DNA from: an uncultured Planctomycetaceae bacterium | GTDB taxonomy: Bacteria > Planctomycetota > Planctomycetia > Planctomycetales > Planctomycetaceae | Assembly: GCA_903823545.1 (NCBI GenBank) | Contig: CAIJTL010001156.1 | Coordinates: 1 to 13,864, forward strand | Length of the DNA: 13,864 nt | Direction: 5' to 3' | Part shown: positions 1 through 6,903 of the stretch, piece by piece | How the letters are laid out: each line of letters begins with the position of its first letter | Numbering within the stretch: position 1 is the first letter of the stretch | Made by a program: the position numbers and the translations under genes | The notes under the pieces: model-generated | The model's input: the letters and a program-made list of their open reading frames with translations, nothing else | Database searches by the model: none | Told to the model about the DNA's origin: nothing

Positions 1-264
1 AGCAAAGGCCGCGACCACAATCCGTATGTCTTCAGCAACTGGCTCTGCGGCGGCGGCATCAAGCCCGGTGTAACCTACGGCCCGTCTGATCAATGGGGCT
101 ACAAGCCGCTCGATCGAGACAACCCCACTCAGGTCTACGACATCCACGCCACGATGCTGCATCTGATGGGCATCGACCACACGAAGCTCACCTTCCGCAG
201 CAACGGAGTCGATCGCCGTCTCACCGACGTGCACGGCCATGTCATCGAAGACTTGTTGGCCTAA
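1..264 (+). CDS. DUF1501 domain protein, C-terminal part (5' end outside window)
   Basis: The reading frame is open from the first base to a TAA at 262-264 and gives the last 87 residues of a larger protein. The stretch begins SKGRDHNPYVFSNWLCGGG and continues with VYDIHATMLHLMGIDH and RRLTDVHGHVIEDLLA. This matches the C-terminal part of DUF1501 proteins, an alkaline-phosphatase/sulfatase-like fold very abundant in Planctomycetota. In that family the GRDH and DLHAT-type segments belong to the metal-binding core. Members often carry an N-terminal Tat signal and sit next to DUF1553/DUF1549 genes, but neither can be seen here because the gene is cut. The exact substrate is unknown for the family. 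It ends 58 bp before the stop of the convergent fliM-like gene, and no obvious terminator hairpin lies in that gap. The family call is firm; the catalytic role is not. Confidence 0.88.
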   Translation, partial: SKGRDHNPYVFSNWLCGGGIKPGVTYGPSDQWGYKPLDRDNPTQVYDIHATMLHLMGIDHTKLTFRSNGVDRRLTDVHGHVIEDLLA

Positions 265-322
265 ATGCTGTTTCCAGATCGTTGAATCACTGGTGGGCTT
301 AGTTTGCCACGTTGAATATGGC

Positions 323-1270
323 TTACTTCGTTACCGCCGACATCTGAATGCGAACGGCCTTATGACCGTCGAGGCATCCCGAATCGGCGTGCAGCCAGGC
401 AGACTCGCCAATGCGGACATCCAGCGGATGATTGGGTGTGACTTCCGTCACCAAAACATCGCCAACGGCAAGCGATTCAAGATCTGTAACGGGCAAGGTC
501 AGACGTGCTAGCTGTGCGACAACCGAGGTTTTCGGCGGTGTATTGTGAGATCGTGATTGCAATTCGTCGCGTCGAAGAATTTCGGATTCCGCATTTGGAT
601 TCTTCGACAACTCATCGGAACCAACACGGACAAATGGGGCGACCACATCGTGCGGAAGCAGGATCTCGAGCCAACCACCGCCTTGAACGAACCGAAGCTC
701 AAACGACAAACGCAATAATGGGCAATCAGGTAACCAAGCCTCCTCAAATGAAGTTGTCTGCACAGGAAGCTCGCGCAAATCAAACGATGCCCCTGATGAT
801 CCAACAACTGCGGCCTCCATCAAGCTCTGTCGAGCAGCATCAACTAGCCGAACCGCGAAACGATGATCGATCTCGGTCAACGTTCGCGACTCACTCGGCT
901 CATCAAAATTCGATCCAGACCGTCCCCCAAGGAGTCGATCAACGAAGGTTGTGACCAGCGGTGGCGAAAGGATGATCGATAGCGGTTCCATCGAGTGGCC
1001 ACACTGCCAAAATCCAATGACCGACCGAGAGTCGTGATTTGCAATGACAGATTCTGCGGTCTGTGACTTGCGACCAATTGGCTGAACTCGCGATGCGGCT
1101 TTCACGAGCGGACGCAATCGAGATGTCAGGTAACGGGCGAATTCCTCTGCAAAAGGTGCCCATTGCGAGAAGTCATCCGCTGGCACACGTGGGGTCGCGC
1201 GTTGGTAAACCTGTGCAAGCCCATGTGGCCCAAGCAAAGATTCCAATTCTGCGGGACTGAGATTTGCCAT
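323..1270 (-). CDS. fliM: FliM-like flagellar motor switch protein
   Basis: This 315-residue protein has three FliM hallmarks. Residues 4-13 (LSPAELESLL) resemble the N-terminal LSQ-x-EIDALL peptide that binds phospho-CheY in FliM. The middle domain (about 35-215) holds DRLLGGRSG at 111-119 followed by RTLTEIDHR, the usual GG-loop and LT-x-IE segment. Residues about 250-310 form a SpoA (FliN-type) C-ring domain, including SLAVGDVL. FliM forms part of the cytoplasmic C-ring that sets the direction of flagellar rotation. The length is close to the usual 320-340. The ATG at 1270 is preceded by GAGGAG at an 8-base spacing, supporting this start. No other flagellar or chemotaxis gene is visible in the window. 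It lies 272 bp downstream of proA on the same strand, with a palindromic repeat between them, so co-transcription is uncertain. A related SpoA-domain secretion protein is the main alternative. Confidence 0.8.
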   Translation of the reverse strand: MANLSPAELESLLGPHGLAQVYQRATPRVPADDFSQWAPFAEEFARYLTSRLRPLVKAASRVQPIGRKSQTAESVIANHDSRSVIGFWQCGHSMEPLSIILSPPLVTTFVDRLLGGRSGSNFDEPSESRTLTEIDHRFAVRLVDAARQSLMEAAVVGSSGASFDLRELPVQTTSFEEAWLPDCPLLRLSFELRFVQGGGWLEILLPHDVVAPFVRVGSDELSKNPNAESEILRRDELQSRSHNTPPKTSVVAQLARLTLPVTDLESLAVGDVLVTEVTPNHPLDVRIGESAWLHADSGCLDGHKAVRIQMSAVTK

Positions 1271-1397
1271 CCGTGGCGCTCCTCAATTTGTGTGTTACGA
1301 AATTCGTCAACGAAGTCTGATCAGCATTCGAAAACCAAACCGACACCGCCATCGATAAAGATGGGCTCCCCGCCATGTGTGTTGAAAACCAGGATTA

Positions 1398-1476
1398 TCC
1401 CGCAGAGGCGCAGAGTTCGCGGAGAACACATAACTTCAGTTTCTCCAAACTCTGCGATCCCTGCGCCTCTGCGGGA
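1398..1476. repeat. Palindromic repeat, copy 1 (CCGCAGAGGCGCAG family)
   Basis: A perfect 16-nt inverted repeat pairs 1398-1413 (TCCCGCAGAGGCGCAG) with 1461-1476. Pairing continues imperfectly inward to about 1424 and 1450. The element sits 67 bp downstream of the proA stop and 128 bp upstream of the fliM-like start, so it could fold in the transcript as a 3' hairpin. No T-run follows, so a classical intrinsic terminator is not indicated. A related copy lies at 10276-10352. Confidence 0.8.
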
Positions 1477-1542
1477 GACATTACCTCGTCTGACTTGTTT
1501 CAACACAGATGGCAGAGGGTCTCATTTTGATTTCATTGCAAC

Positions 1543-2802
1543 TTACGAACGGACTTGCCCCTGTCCGTGAACAACCCATTTGTAGCTCGTCAGTTCGCGC
1601 AGGCCACATGGACCGCGTGCGTGAAACTTGTCAGTGCTGATACCGATTTCAGCCCCCAAACCGTATTCGCCACCGTCGTTGAATCGCGTGCTGCAATTCA
1701 CGTGAGTCGCGGCTGAATCAACCTCTCGGCAAAAGCGTTCTGATGCAGCCAAGTCAGTGGTCACGATCGCGTCAGTATGATGCGAACCGTATTCGTTGAT
1801 ATGCCGAATCGCGTCATCAAGCGAGTCGACCACCTTCACTGACATCTTCAAATCGAGGTACTCCGTACGAAAATCTTCATCAGTCGCCAACGTACCGTGT
1901 GACAGATGTGGCAGCGAACGCGAACAACATCGCAATTCCACTCCATGCAGTCCCAGTTCGGGGCCAATCCGTGGCAAAAACGTGGAGGCCACTGCTTGAT
2001 GGACCAACAAGCATTCCGCCGCGTTACAAACACCGGGACGCTGGCACTTACTGTTGATCAAGATTTTTTCTGCCATCGACAAGTTCGCAACGCGATCAAC
2101 GTAAACGTGACAAATGCCATCGAAGTGCTTCATCACCGGCATCGTTGCTTCAGCGGCAACTCGTTCAATCAACGACTTTCCGCCGCGAGGGATCGTCACG
2201 TCGATCAGTTGATTCAGTTTGAGGAAATGTCCAACGGCCTCACGATCAGTCGTGTTGACCAACTGCACGGCATCCTCCGGAAGTCCAATTTCCGACAGCG
2301 CGGTCGCGAGAACTTTGTGTAATGCCGCGTTGCTGTGAAACGCCTCTTTGCCGCCTCGCAGAATCACCGCATTACCGCTTTTGACACACAGCGCCGCGGC
2401 ATCAACCGTCACATTCGGTCGCGATTCATAAATGAAAAAGACAACTCCGAAAGGGACGCGGACTCGAGTCACAAGCAAGCCATTCGGGCGAACGTTGCTG
2501 TCAAAGATTTCGCCGACCGGATCAGGCAGCCTCACAACATCGAGCAACGCATCGGCAATTGCATTCAACCGAGGCTCTGTCAGTCGGAGCCGATCGATTG
2601 CCGCAGCAGAGAGTCCGAATTCCGGAGCTTTATCGATATCCAATTGATTTGCGGCGATTAATTCCGCCGTTTGGCGACGTAACAATTCTGCCGAGCGTTT
2701 TAGCCAAGCATTTTTTTGCTGTCCGTTCGCACGGACAAGTTCGCGAGAGGCCGCACGTGCTCGCGTCGCTGTTTCAATCGTGTATTGCTCTAAATCTGAC
2801 AT
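1543..2802 (-). CDS. proA: Glutamate-5-semialdehyde dehydrogenase (gamma-glutamyl phosphate reductase)
   Basis: ProA catalyses the second step of proline synthesis, the NADPH-dependent reduction of gamma-glutamyl phosphate to glutamate-5-semialdehyde, in the cytoplasm. From the ATG at 2802 the product is 419 residues, the normal ProA length. Diagnostic segments are [17 protein letters not shown] (123-139), [12 protein letters not shown] (143-154), [10 protein letters not shown] (206-215), [10 protein letters not shown] (254-263) with catalytic Cys259, and the C-terminal [16 protein letters not shown] and [10 protein letters not shown]. The frame stays open to 2883, but the ATG at 2802 is preferred because ProA homology begins there and a purine-rich GAAGAG lies just upstream. 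The partner kinase ProB is not in the window. The upstream SGNH-fold gene ends 84 bp before this start on the same strand, so the two may be co-transcribed without an evident functional link. Some positions differ from common ProA (CQRPG, NCSTRF), but nothing looks broken. Confidence 0.97.
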   Translation of the reverse strand: MSDLEQYTIETATRARAASRELVRANGQQKNAWLKRSAELLRRQTAELIAANQLDIDKAPEFGLSAAAIDRLRLTEPRLNAIADALLDVVRLPDPVGEIFDSNVRPNGLLVTRVRVPFGVVFFIYESRPNVTVDAAALCVKSGNAVILRGGKEAFHSNAALHKVLATALSEIGLPEDAVQLVNTTDREAVGHFLKLNQLIDVTIPRGGKSLIERVAAEATMPVMKHFDGICHVYVDRVANLSMAEKILINSKCQRPGVCNAAECLLVHQAVASTFLPRIGPELGLHGVELRCCSRSLPHLSHGTLATDEDFRTEYLDLKMSVKVVDSLDDAIRHINEYGSHHTDAIVTTDLAASERFCREVDSAATHVNCSTRFNDGGEYGLGAEIGISTDKFHARGPCGLRELTSYKWVVHGQGQVRS

Positions 2803-2886
2803 GATCTCTTCAAAGTCTCGTAATTCAGAAGTCACTCGAAGTGCACAGAAAACAGCAGGCGAGCGTGACGGCGACACTTTCATGTG

Positions 2887-4098
2887 TCAACGCACGCCGG
2901 TTGATTGTAGGTCGCTGTTGTTTGCTGTCGGTGGCGGGTTTTCGATCGTGTGTGTGGTGAGAAATTTCGCGACCACCGTCGCGTAAAGCTCGTGACCAGC
3001 AGCCGACAATCTCGGTGCGTTGTTGAAAAAGAGTCGATCGGGATTCGCCTGCCGCCGAAAATCGTCCGACACATCACACAACGTTAACCCGCGAGCATTC
3101 GCGACCTCAGCAAGAGCTTGGAACGGAAGCTTACTGCGATAAAACTCGTCAGGCGGGACACCGGCCTCTTCGCGAACGCCCTCGCCTGAACTTGCCGTCG
3201 CGGAAACTTGCCACGGAGCCGGACAGGTGACGATCAACAAACGGCTGGAACCCGCCATTGTGACCCGGCTCAATTCCACCAACGACGCCCGCGCTTGTTG
3301 AATATGGGGAGCCCAACTCACGGGCGGCGTGTCTGCCAGCCAGGCAAACTTTCCAAGCGGGTGGTCGATATCGTCAGTCGGCTCATCCGGGCGTTTCTGT
3401 CGCCAAAACTTTGCCAGTTGTCGCTGACCCCATTTTGCCAACAAGAAATGGTCGCCCAGCTTCTCAACAGCGCCCACCGGTTTTTCCAACAATGGATGCG
3501 GGCACGCCAGCACTTCGTCTCCGTTGCCAAGCACGGTAAATCTACGATAGGCGTAGTCTTCTGCGACATCAGACATGTCGAAGTGACAAATCACGAGGTC
3601 CGGGTTCAGGCTCAGCAATTCGTGTTTGAGTCTCAACGTTGAGATCAACGGACAATCGCCAGGGACTGCGGCGTTGATCACTTCCACGGGTCGTCGATAA
3701 GCCGCTTGCAACAGCTTGGCTAGCTTTGCCGTGAACGTGTCTTGATCAGCAACATCGAGCCCAAAAATCGTCTCGTCACCCACCACAACCACTCGCAGCA
3801 TTCCGTCGGGCTTCGGAATCTTTGGTTCATCGCCGCGCAAGCCGAAGCTGTTCGTCTGCGTTTCAAACGTTTCGCCGGTATCAGGATTCGTCCCTGTAAT
3901 CGACCGCATCGGTTTGACTTGGTGGTGAGTCAACCACGACGGCACCACCAATTCATCGCGAGGATCTGCCGACAACAATGGGCGACCCGCTCGAAATTCC
4001 TGCCAACGCAACCACACTTCGGCCACGCACGGCAGCAATCCAAGTAACAGCACCGCGAACAAGAGCGGCATTATGAAGCGAGCAAGTCGCCGAATCAT
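2887..4098 (-). CDS. Membrane-anchored SGNH/GDSL-fold protein, catalytic residues apparently lost
   Basis: This 403-residue protein has a hydrophobic N-terminal segment (about 8-27) acting as a signal anchor, then a probably periplasmic SGNH-like domain. TNSFGLRGDE (82-91) matches the TNSxGFRG segment common before the domain. VVVVGDETIFG (103-113) is block I, where GDS is expected. INAAVPGDCP (141-150) is the block II glycine region. DLVICHFDMSDVAED (167-181) is block III, and LFFNNAPRLSAAGHELYA (356-373) is the final block. SGNH enzymes are esterases, lipases or O-acetyl transferases and hydrolases. Here the nucleophile Ser is Glu109, the block III Asn is Ser176, and the DxxH dyad reads N-A-P-R, so ordinary hydrolysis is unlikely. 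The ATG at 4098 follows AGGAATCAGGG. The fold assignment is good; binding or a different chemistry is my inference. Confidence 0.75.
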   Translation of the reverse strand: MIRRLARFIMPLLFAVLLLGLLPCVAEVWLRWQEFRAGRPLLSADPRDELVVPSWLTHHQVKPMRSITGTNPDTGETFETQTNSFGLRGDEPKIPKPDGMLRVVVVGDETIFGLDVADQDTFTAKLAKLLQAAYRRPVEVINAAVPGDCPLISTLRLKHELLSLNPDLVICHFDMSDVAEDYAYRRFTVLGNGDEVLACPHPLLEKPVGAVEKLGDHFLLAKWGQRQLAKFWRQKRPDEPTDDIDHPLGKFAWLADTPPVSWAPHIQQARASLVELSRVTMAGSSRLLIVTCPAPWQVSATASSGEGVREEAGVPPDEFYRSKLPFQALAEVANARGLTLCDVSDDFRRQANPDRLFFNNAPRLSAAGHELYATVVAKFLTTHTIENPPPTANNSDLQSTGVR

Positions 4099-4299
4099 CC
4101 CTGATTCCTGGCACCACTTTCCCCAGTCAAAAAACGGAAAGCGAACGCTGGAATGCTACGCCTGTTCGGGAAAACGCCACAAGATGAGTTACAACACCCA
4201 TCAAGCTGGGTTGTTACGCCCAGGAGCCCAACACGCCAGATTTGAATTTTGCCCATTCGCGAATTCAGCGACGGCGACTAGAAAGCCAAACTCTCCAAA

Positions 4300-5436
4300 A
4301 TGCGTCGTCTGTTTTACGGAAACTTTGACTTCGAACACGAACTGGCCAATCCCAACGGTTGGCAGCGTCCTCCTGCCATTCGACGCTTGTTGGCCGAACG
4401 AGCCTCCGTCTGGATCGCCCTTGCGAACGACGGCGATTTGATTTGGACCCCCGAAGAAATCCCCGATTCATTTTGGGAGGAACTCGCAGCAAACGGACTG
4501 CCTCGCGTGCGCGGTGTGACCGACATCGACGCACTGTCCCATGACAACATCGAACTCGTCCCCTGGGGCTGGTCGCGGCGAATGTTGTCACTGAGTCAGC
4601 GACCAATTCCTCAGAACGAGGCTGCCGCTCATGTCGGCAACTCGCGAAAATGGTCATTCGCGTTGGAACAAGAACTTGGCGTTGTCTTGCCCGGGGCTGC
4701 TCGCATCGATCGGCTCGAAGATTCTTCGCCGACGGTGACGACATCTGCGAGCCGCTATGGCGAACGGCCAACTGATCACCGATGGGTGATTAAGTCCAAC
4801 TTTGGCATGGCCGCTCGCGAACGGATTCTTGGTCTCGGTCCAACTTTGTCGGATTCGCATCATCACTGGATTCAACGCCGCCTCGCCGCCGATCGTGCTG
4901 TCTTCTTTGAGCCGTGGATTCCCATTCGCGAGGAAGTCGGCCTGCAATTCACGATTCCTCCACTCACTGCGGGATCACCCCGATTGGAAGGGGTCACGCC
5001 ACTGCTTTCCGACACTCAAGGTGGATATGCAGGCAGCCATTTCTCTCTGGATGAAGTTGTTCCGAAAACGTGGCAGTCATCGGTCGACTTCGCTCTTCAA
5101 GCTGCCGAACGCCTGCAACAACTCGGCTATGTCGGACCTCTCGGAATTGATGCCGCTCAACATGAATTACCAAGCGGCGATGTTGTGGTTCGCCAACTGC
5201 AAGACATCAACGTCCGATTCACGATGGGCCGCTTGGCTCTCGGCTTCAAGCAGTTGCTCTGCCGTTCCGAATACGGCGTTTGGCAACACAGCACGACCTC
5301 AGAAGTAAGCCGCCCACCCGCTCCGCCAAACGCCCCGATTCGAATCATCAGAACGAGCCCACTGGTCGTTAACTCAACCCCTGCGAAACATTGCTCTGAG
5401 GTATTGATCTTCGCCGGCGACCTCGGAAACAGGTAA
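4300..5436 (+). CDS. ATP-grasp family protein, substrate unknown
   Basis: This 378-residue, soluble-looking protein has the marks of an ATP-grasp ligase. RWVIKSNFGMAARERILG (161-178) is the ATP-binding lysine strand (Lys165) plus a flexible loop. FFEPWIPIREEVGLQF (202-217) is the adenine-hinge region with Glu204. LGYVGPLGIDAA (275-286) and LQDINVRFTMGRLALGF (300-316) supply the C-terminal metal-binding Asp302/Asn304 and the arginine. ATP-grasp enzymes join a carboxylate to an amine or thiol through an acyl phosphate; which acceptor is used here cannot be told. The first 120 residues match no domain I know. The gene stands alone, divergent from the SGNH gene with 201 bp between starts and followed by an IS remnant region, so context gives no pathway. 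No strong Shine-Dalgarno precedes the ATG at 4300. The last 50 residues look low-conservation. Confidence 0.72.
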   Translation: MRRLFYGNFDFEHELANPNGWQRPPAIRRLLAERASVWIALANDGDLIWTPEEIPDSFWEELAANGLPRVRGVTDIDALSHDNIELVPWGWSRRMLSLSQRPIPQNEAAAHVGNSRKWSFALEQELGVVLPGAARIDRLEDSSPTVTTSASRYGERPTDHRWVIKSNFGMAARERILGLGPTLSDSHHHWIQRRLAADRAVFFEPWIPIREEVGLQFTIPPLTAGSPRLEGVTPLLSDTQGGYAGSHFSLDEVVPKTWQSSVDFALQAAERLQQLGYVGPLGIDAAQHELPSGDVVVRQLQDINVRFTMGRLALGFKQLLCRSEYGVWQHSTTSEVSRPPAPPNAPIRIIRTSPLVVNSTPAKHCSEVLIFAGDLGNR

Positions 5437-5618
5437 CCGCCTTTGAACTCAGTCTGTCGCTCGCAAACTTCGGAGCGATTGACTCCCCAAAATCATTGAG
5501 GCAGTCAATTCAAATCTCCACATCTGGTAGCGATCAAAGCGAACGAGGGAGGCAACCTCGTCGCCGCCAAGAACCTATGGCTTCAAACCCCGAATCATAG
5601 ATGGCAGACGTTAATCGC
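5437..5618. other. Intergenic stretch with no recognised feature
   Basis: Between the ATP-grasp stop and the end of the minus-strand hypothetical gene I see no coding pattern. There is a weak 6-bp inverted repeat (ACGAGG...CCTCGT) near 5542-5561, too short to call a terminator with confidence. Confidence 0.4.
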
Positions 5619-5903
5619 CTACTTTGTCAAAGACCGCATTCGATTATCTCGGGCGTTATGTTCAACTTCGGCGAGGCCAAGGTGCTCCATGAGCGGCGGA
5701 ACATACATCGCGAAGCGACCACGAAAATTCTTCTTCAAGCCGTACCAACCGCCAATTGGATTTTCTTTGGAGCGAGCCCAGTGCTCGACCGTGCCTTCTT
5801 TCGTTTCCTGATTCTCGTCCTTGCTGCCAAGCAACATCCAGTCGCTATGTTGCTTCAGCATTGAAGCAAGGTCATCAATGCACCGCAGGTCGTAGTGCAG
5901 CAC
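5619..5903 (-). CDS. Conserved-looking hypothetical protein, probably an N-terminally truncated remnant
   Basis: The 94-residue product from a GTG at 5903 reads like a genuine compact protein. It contains SMLKQHSDWMLLGSKDE, EGTVEHWARSKENP, IGGWYGLKKNFRGRFAMY and LGLAEVEHNARDNRMRSL. The aromatic, glycine and charged pattern resembles a small family I recall only vaguely from planctomycetes, without a known function. The protein-like reading continues upstream of the GTG without a start codon (VRVCTVGKT directly before VLHYDL) until a stop at 5949-5951. This suggests that the original N-terminus is missing. The break falls where the IS110 transposase remnant begins, so disruption by that element is the likeliest cause. 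No good Shine-Dalgarno precedes the GTG. Whether the fragment is still expressed is unknown. Confidence 0.5.
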   Translation of the reverse strand: MLHYDLRCIDDLASMLKQHSDWMLLGSKDENQETKEGTVEHWARSKENPIGGWYGLKKNFRGRFAMYVPPLMEHLGLAEVEHNARDNRMRSLTK

Positions 5904-5944
5904 CGTTTTCCCAACCGTGCATACTCGGACGTCTGCATGGGCAC

Positions 5945-6211
5945 GCCATCACACACATCACTATCATGCTCACACAGGACAACGTCTCGGCACCGGAGAA
6001 GACGTTGTCGTATCACGCCAATTGCGTCGGCTTCGCCGACGAGTGCGTGTTGCGTGCGGTGCGATCCAACTAGGCGTTCGCCGAGCATCTGGACGAACAG
6101 ATTAGGGTGATCGAGTTGTAATTGACTCAGCACGCGAAGATCGACGATCCACAAGCATTCGGGCGACTGCAATCGGTACCGGGAATCGGACCGAACTTGG
6201 CGATGAGTTGA
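5945..6211 (+). pseudogene. IS110-family transposase, central/C-terminal remnant with in-frame stops
   Basis: Reading one plus-strand frame through its stops gives KTLSYHANCVGFADECVLR, then stop (6071-6073), then AFAEHLDEQIRVIEL, then stop (6119-6121), then LTQHAKIDDPQAFGRLQ followed by SVPGIGPNLAMS and stop (6209-6211). The last part is the helix-hairpin-helix region that precedes the C-terminal domain of IS110/IS116/IS902 transposases, whose usual form is L-x-S-(V/I)-PG-(I/V)-G-x-x-L-A. The segment before it fits the linker between the N-terminal DEDD domain and that region. The catalytic DEDD residues and the C-terminal serine domain are absent, so this is a dead fragment. Its left end abuts the truncated gene at 5619-5903. 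Confidence 0.75.
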
Positions 6212-6317
6212 CGACGATTGAAAATGGCTGGGTGGGGCGACTGACTGGGCGTTCGGCGGTTGATCCGTCTGGATCGCCAGCAGCGATTGGCCAACGGCTC
6301 GCCCGAGAGGGCGCGAC

Positions 6318-6505
6318 CTACGCGAACACACACCACCCGGCACCCGCCTGAGCCACGATGTCTTGCAGTAGCTCGATCAAGATCTTCCGACTCCCACGAT
6401 CATTCAGTACCGTCCTGATCACATCACACCGTCCTTGCCCACGCAACTCTTCAACACCAACGTCTTTTCATACAAATCAGGGCCAAACATCAACAAGTCT
6501 GACAT
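6318..6505 (-). pseudogene. IS110-family transposase, N-terminal remnant, frameshifted
   Basis: On the minus strand an ATG at 6505, preceded by a strong AAGGAG Shine-Dalgarno, opens MSDLLMFGPDLYEKTLVLKS and then CVGKDGVM before a TGA at 6421-6419. In a shifted frame the protein continues as RTVLNDRGSRKILIELLQD and then IVAQAGAGWCV before a TAG at 6320-6318. This is the start of an IS110-type transposase: the first DEDD aspartate region (G-x-D-x-x-x-K-T) followed by the strand and helix leading to the CVFxYEAS segment. Homology is lost just where YEAS should appear. It is inverted relative to the C-terminal piece at 5945-6211. A single rearranged element or two separate insertions are both possible. 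Confidence 0.72.
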
Positions 6506-6903
6506 CACTCAAGCTCCTTAAAGACGTTTTGGAATTAGGGTTTAACCTCTCCATCCCAAATTCACCTTCAGCGAGCCCTTTTTCACCACCACATAATGAC
6601 CGGCGCGTCGTGCTTGTGTTTTGCGGTCTATGAATTCAAGTAAACGTCTTGCAGAGACGGCGTTCGGCAACCTTGTTGTCGGTTACTTTTGAGCTGCGCC
6701 GTCGCAGAGTGGCAGATGCTGCTGCCAGTTGGCGAATGCTCGATTTGACGGCGTCATGAGTTGTGCCGCATCTATGGCGGCATTTCCTCGGAATTGATGC
6801 CGCTTGATGAGAAGCAGATATGTGCTGGGCGAGACTGAGCCGAGTTCAATCTCATGAGCTGTTCAAATTCATTGCTCGGAGTGTTGTCTCGCGAGGTGTT
6901 TCG
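6506..6903. other. Non-coding stretch upstream of the cytochrome gene; includes the presumed IS110 left flank
   Basis: No convincing coding frame was found here. On the minus strand the first 100 bases or so upstream of the IS110 start codon would be the element's left-end non-coding DNA. Nearer the cytochrome gene there is a 7-bp inverted repeat GCGGCAT...ATGCCGC close to 6777-6803. The frame of the cytochrome extends back to 6820, but the segment 6820-6903 is Arg- and Ser-rich and is better read as leader DNA. I could not identify promoter boxes. Confidence 0.4.

Noticed and set aside
2803..2883. Upstream extension of the proA frame to 2883
   Set aside because: ProA similarity begins at the ATG at 2802, which has a purine-rich site; the extra 27 residues do not look like part of the enzyme.
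4186..4217. Weak inverted repeat ACAACACCCA...TGGGTTGT in the divergent SGNH/ATP-grasp gap
   Set aside because: Short, with a bulge, and no supporting operator or promoter boxes could be identified.
4265..4771. Long minus-strand open frame of 168 codons opposite the ATP-grasp gene
   Set aside because: Arg- and Ser-rich composition with no motif, and it lies wholly antisense to a well-supported gene; a shadow frame.
5855..6343. Minus-strand open frame of 162 codons across the IS110 region
   Set aside because: It is the antisense of the plus-strand transposase remnant, with no recognisable domain of its own.
6358..6633. Plus-strand open frame of 91 codons
   Set aside because: Ser/Pro-rich low-complexity translation antisense to the N-terminal IS110 fragment, which gives a family-like protein on the other strand.
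6820..6903. Upstream extension of the cytochrome frame to an ATG at 6820
   Set aside because: It would bury the signal anchor behind 28 unlikely residues; ATG 6904 has a GAGGTG site and puts the hydrophobic segment at the N-terminus.
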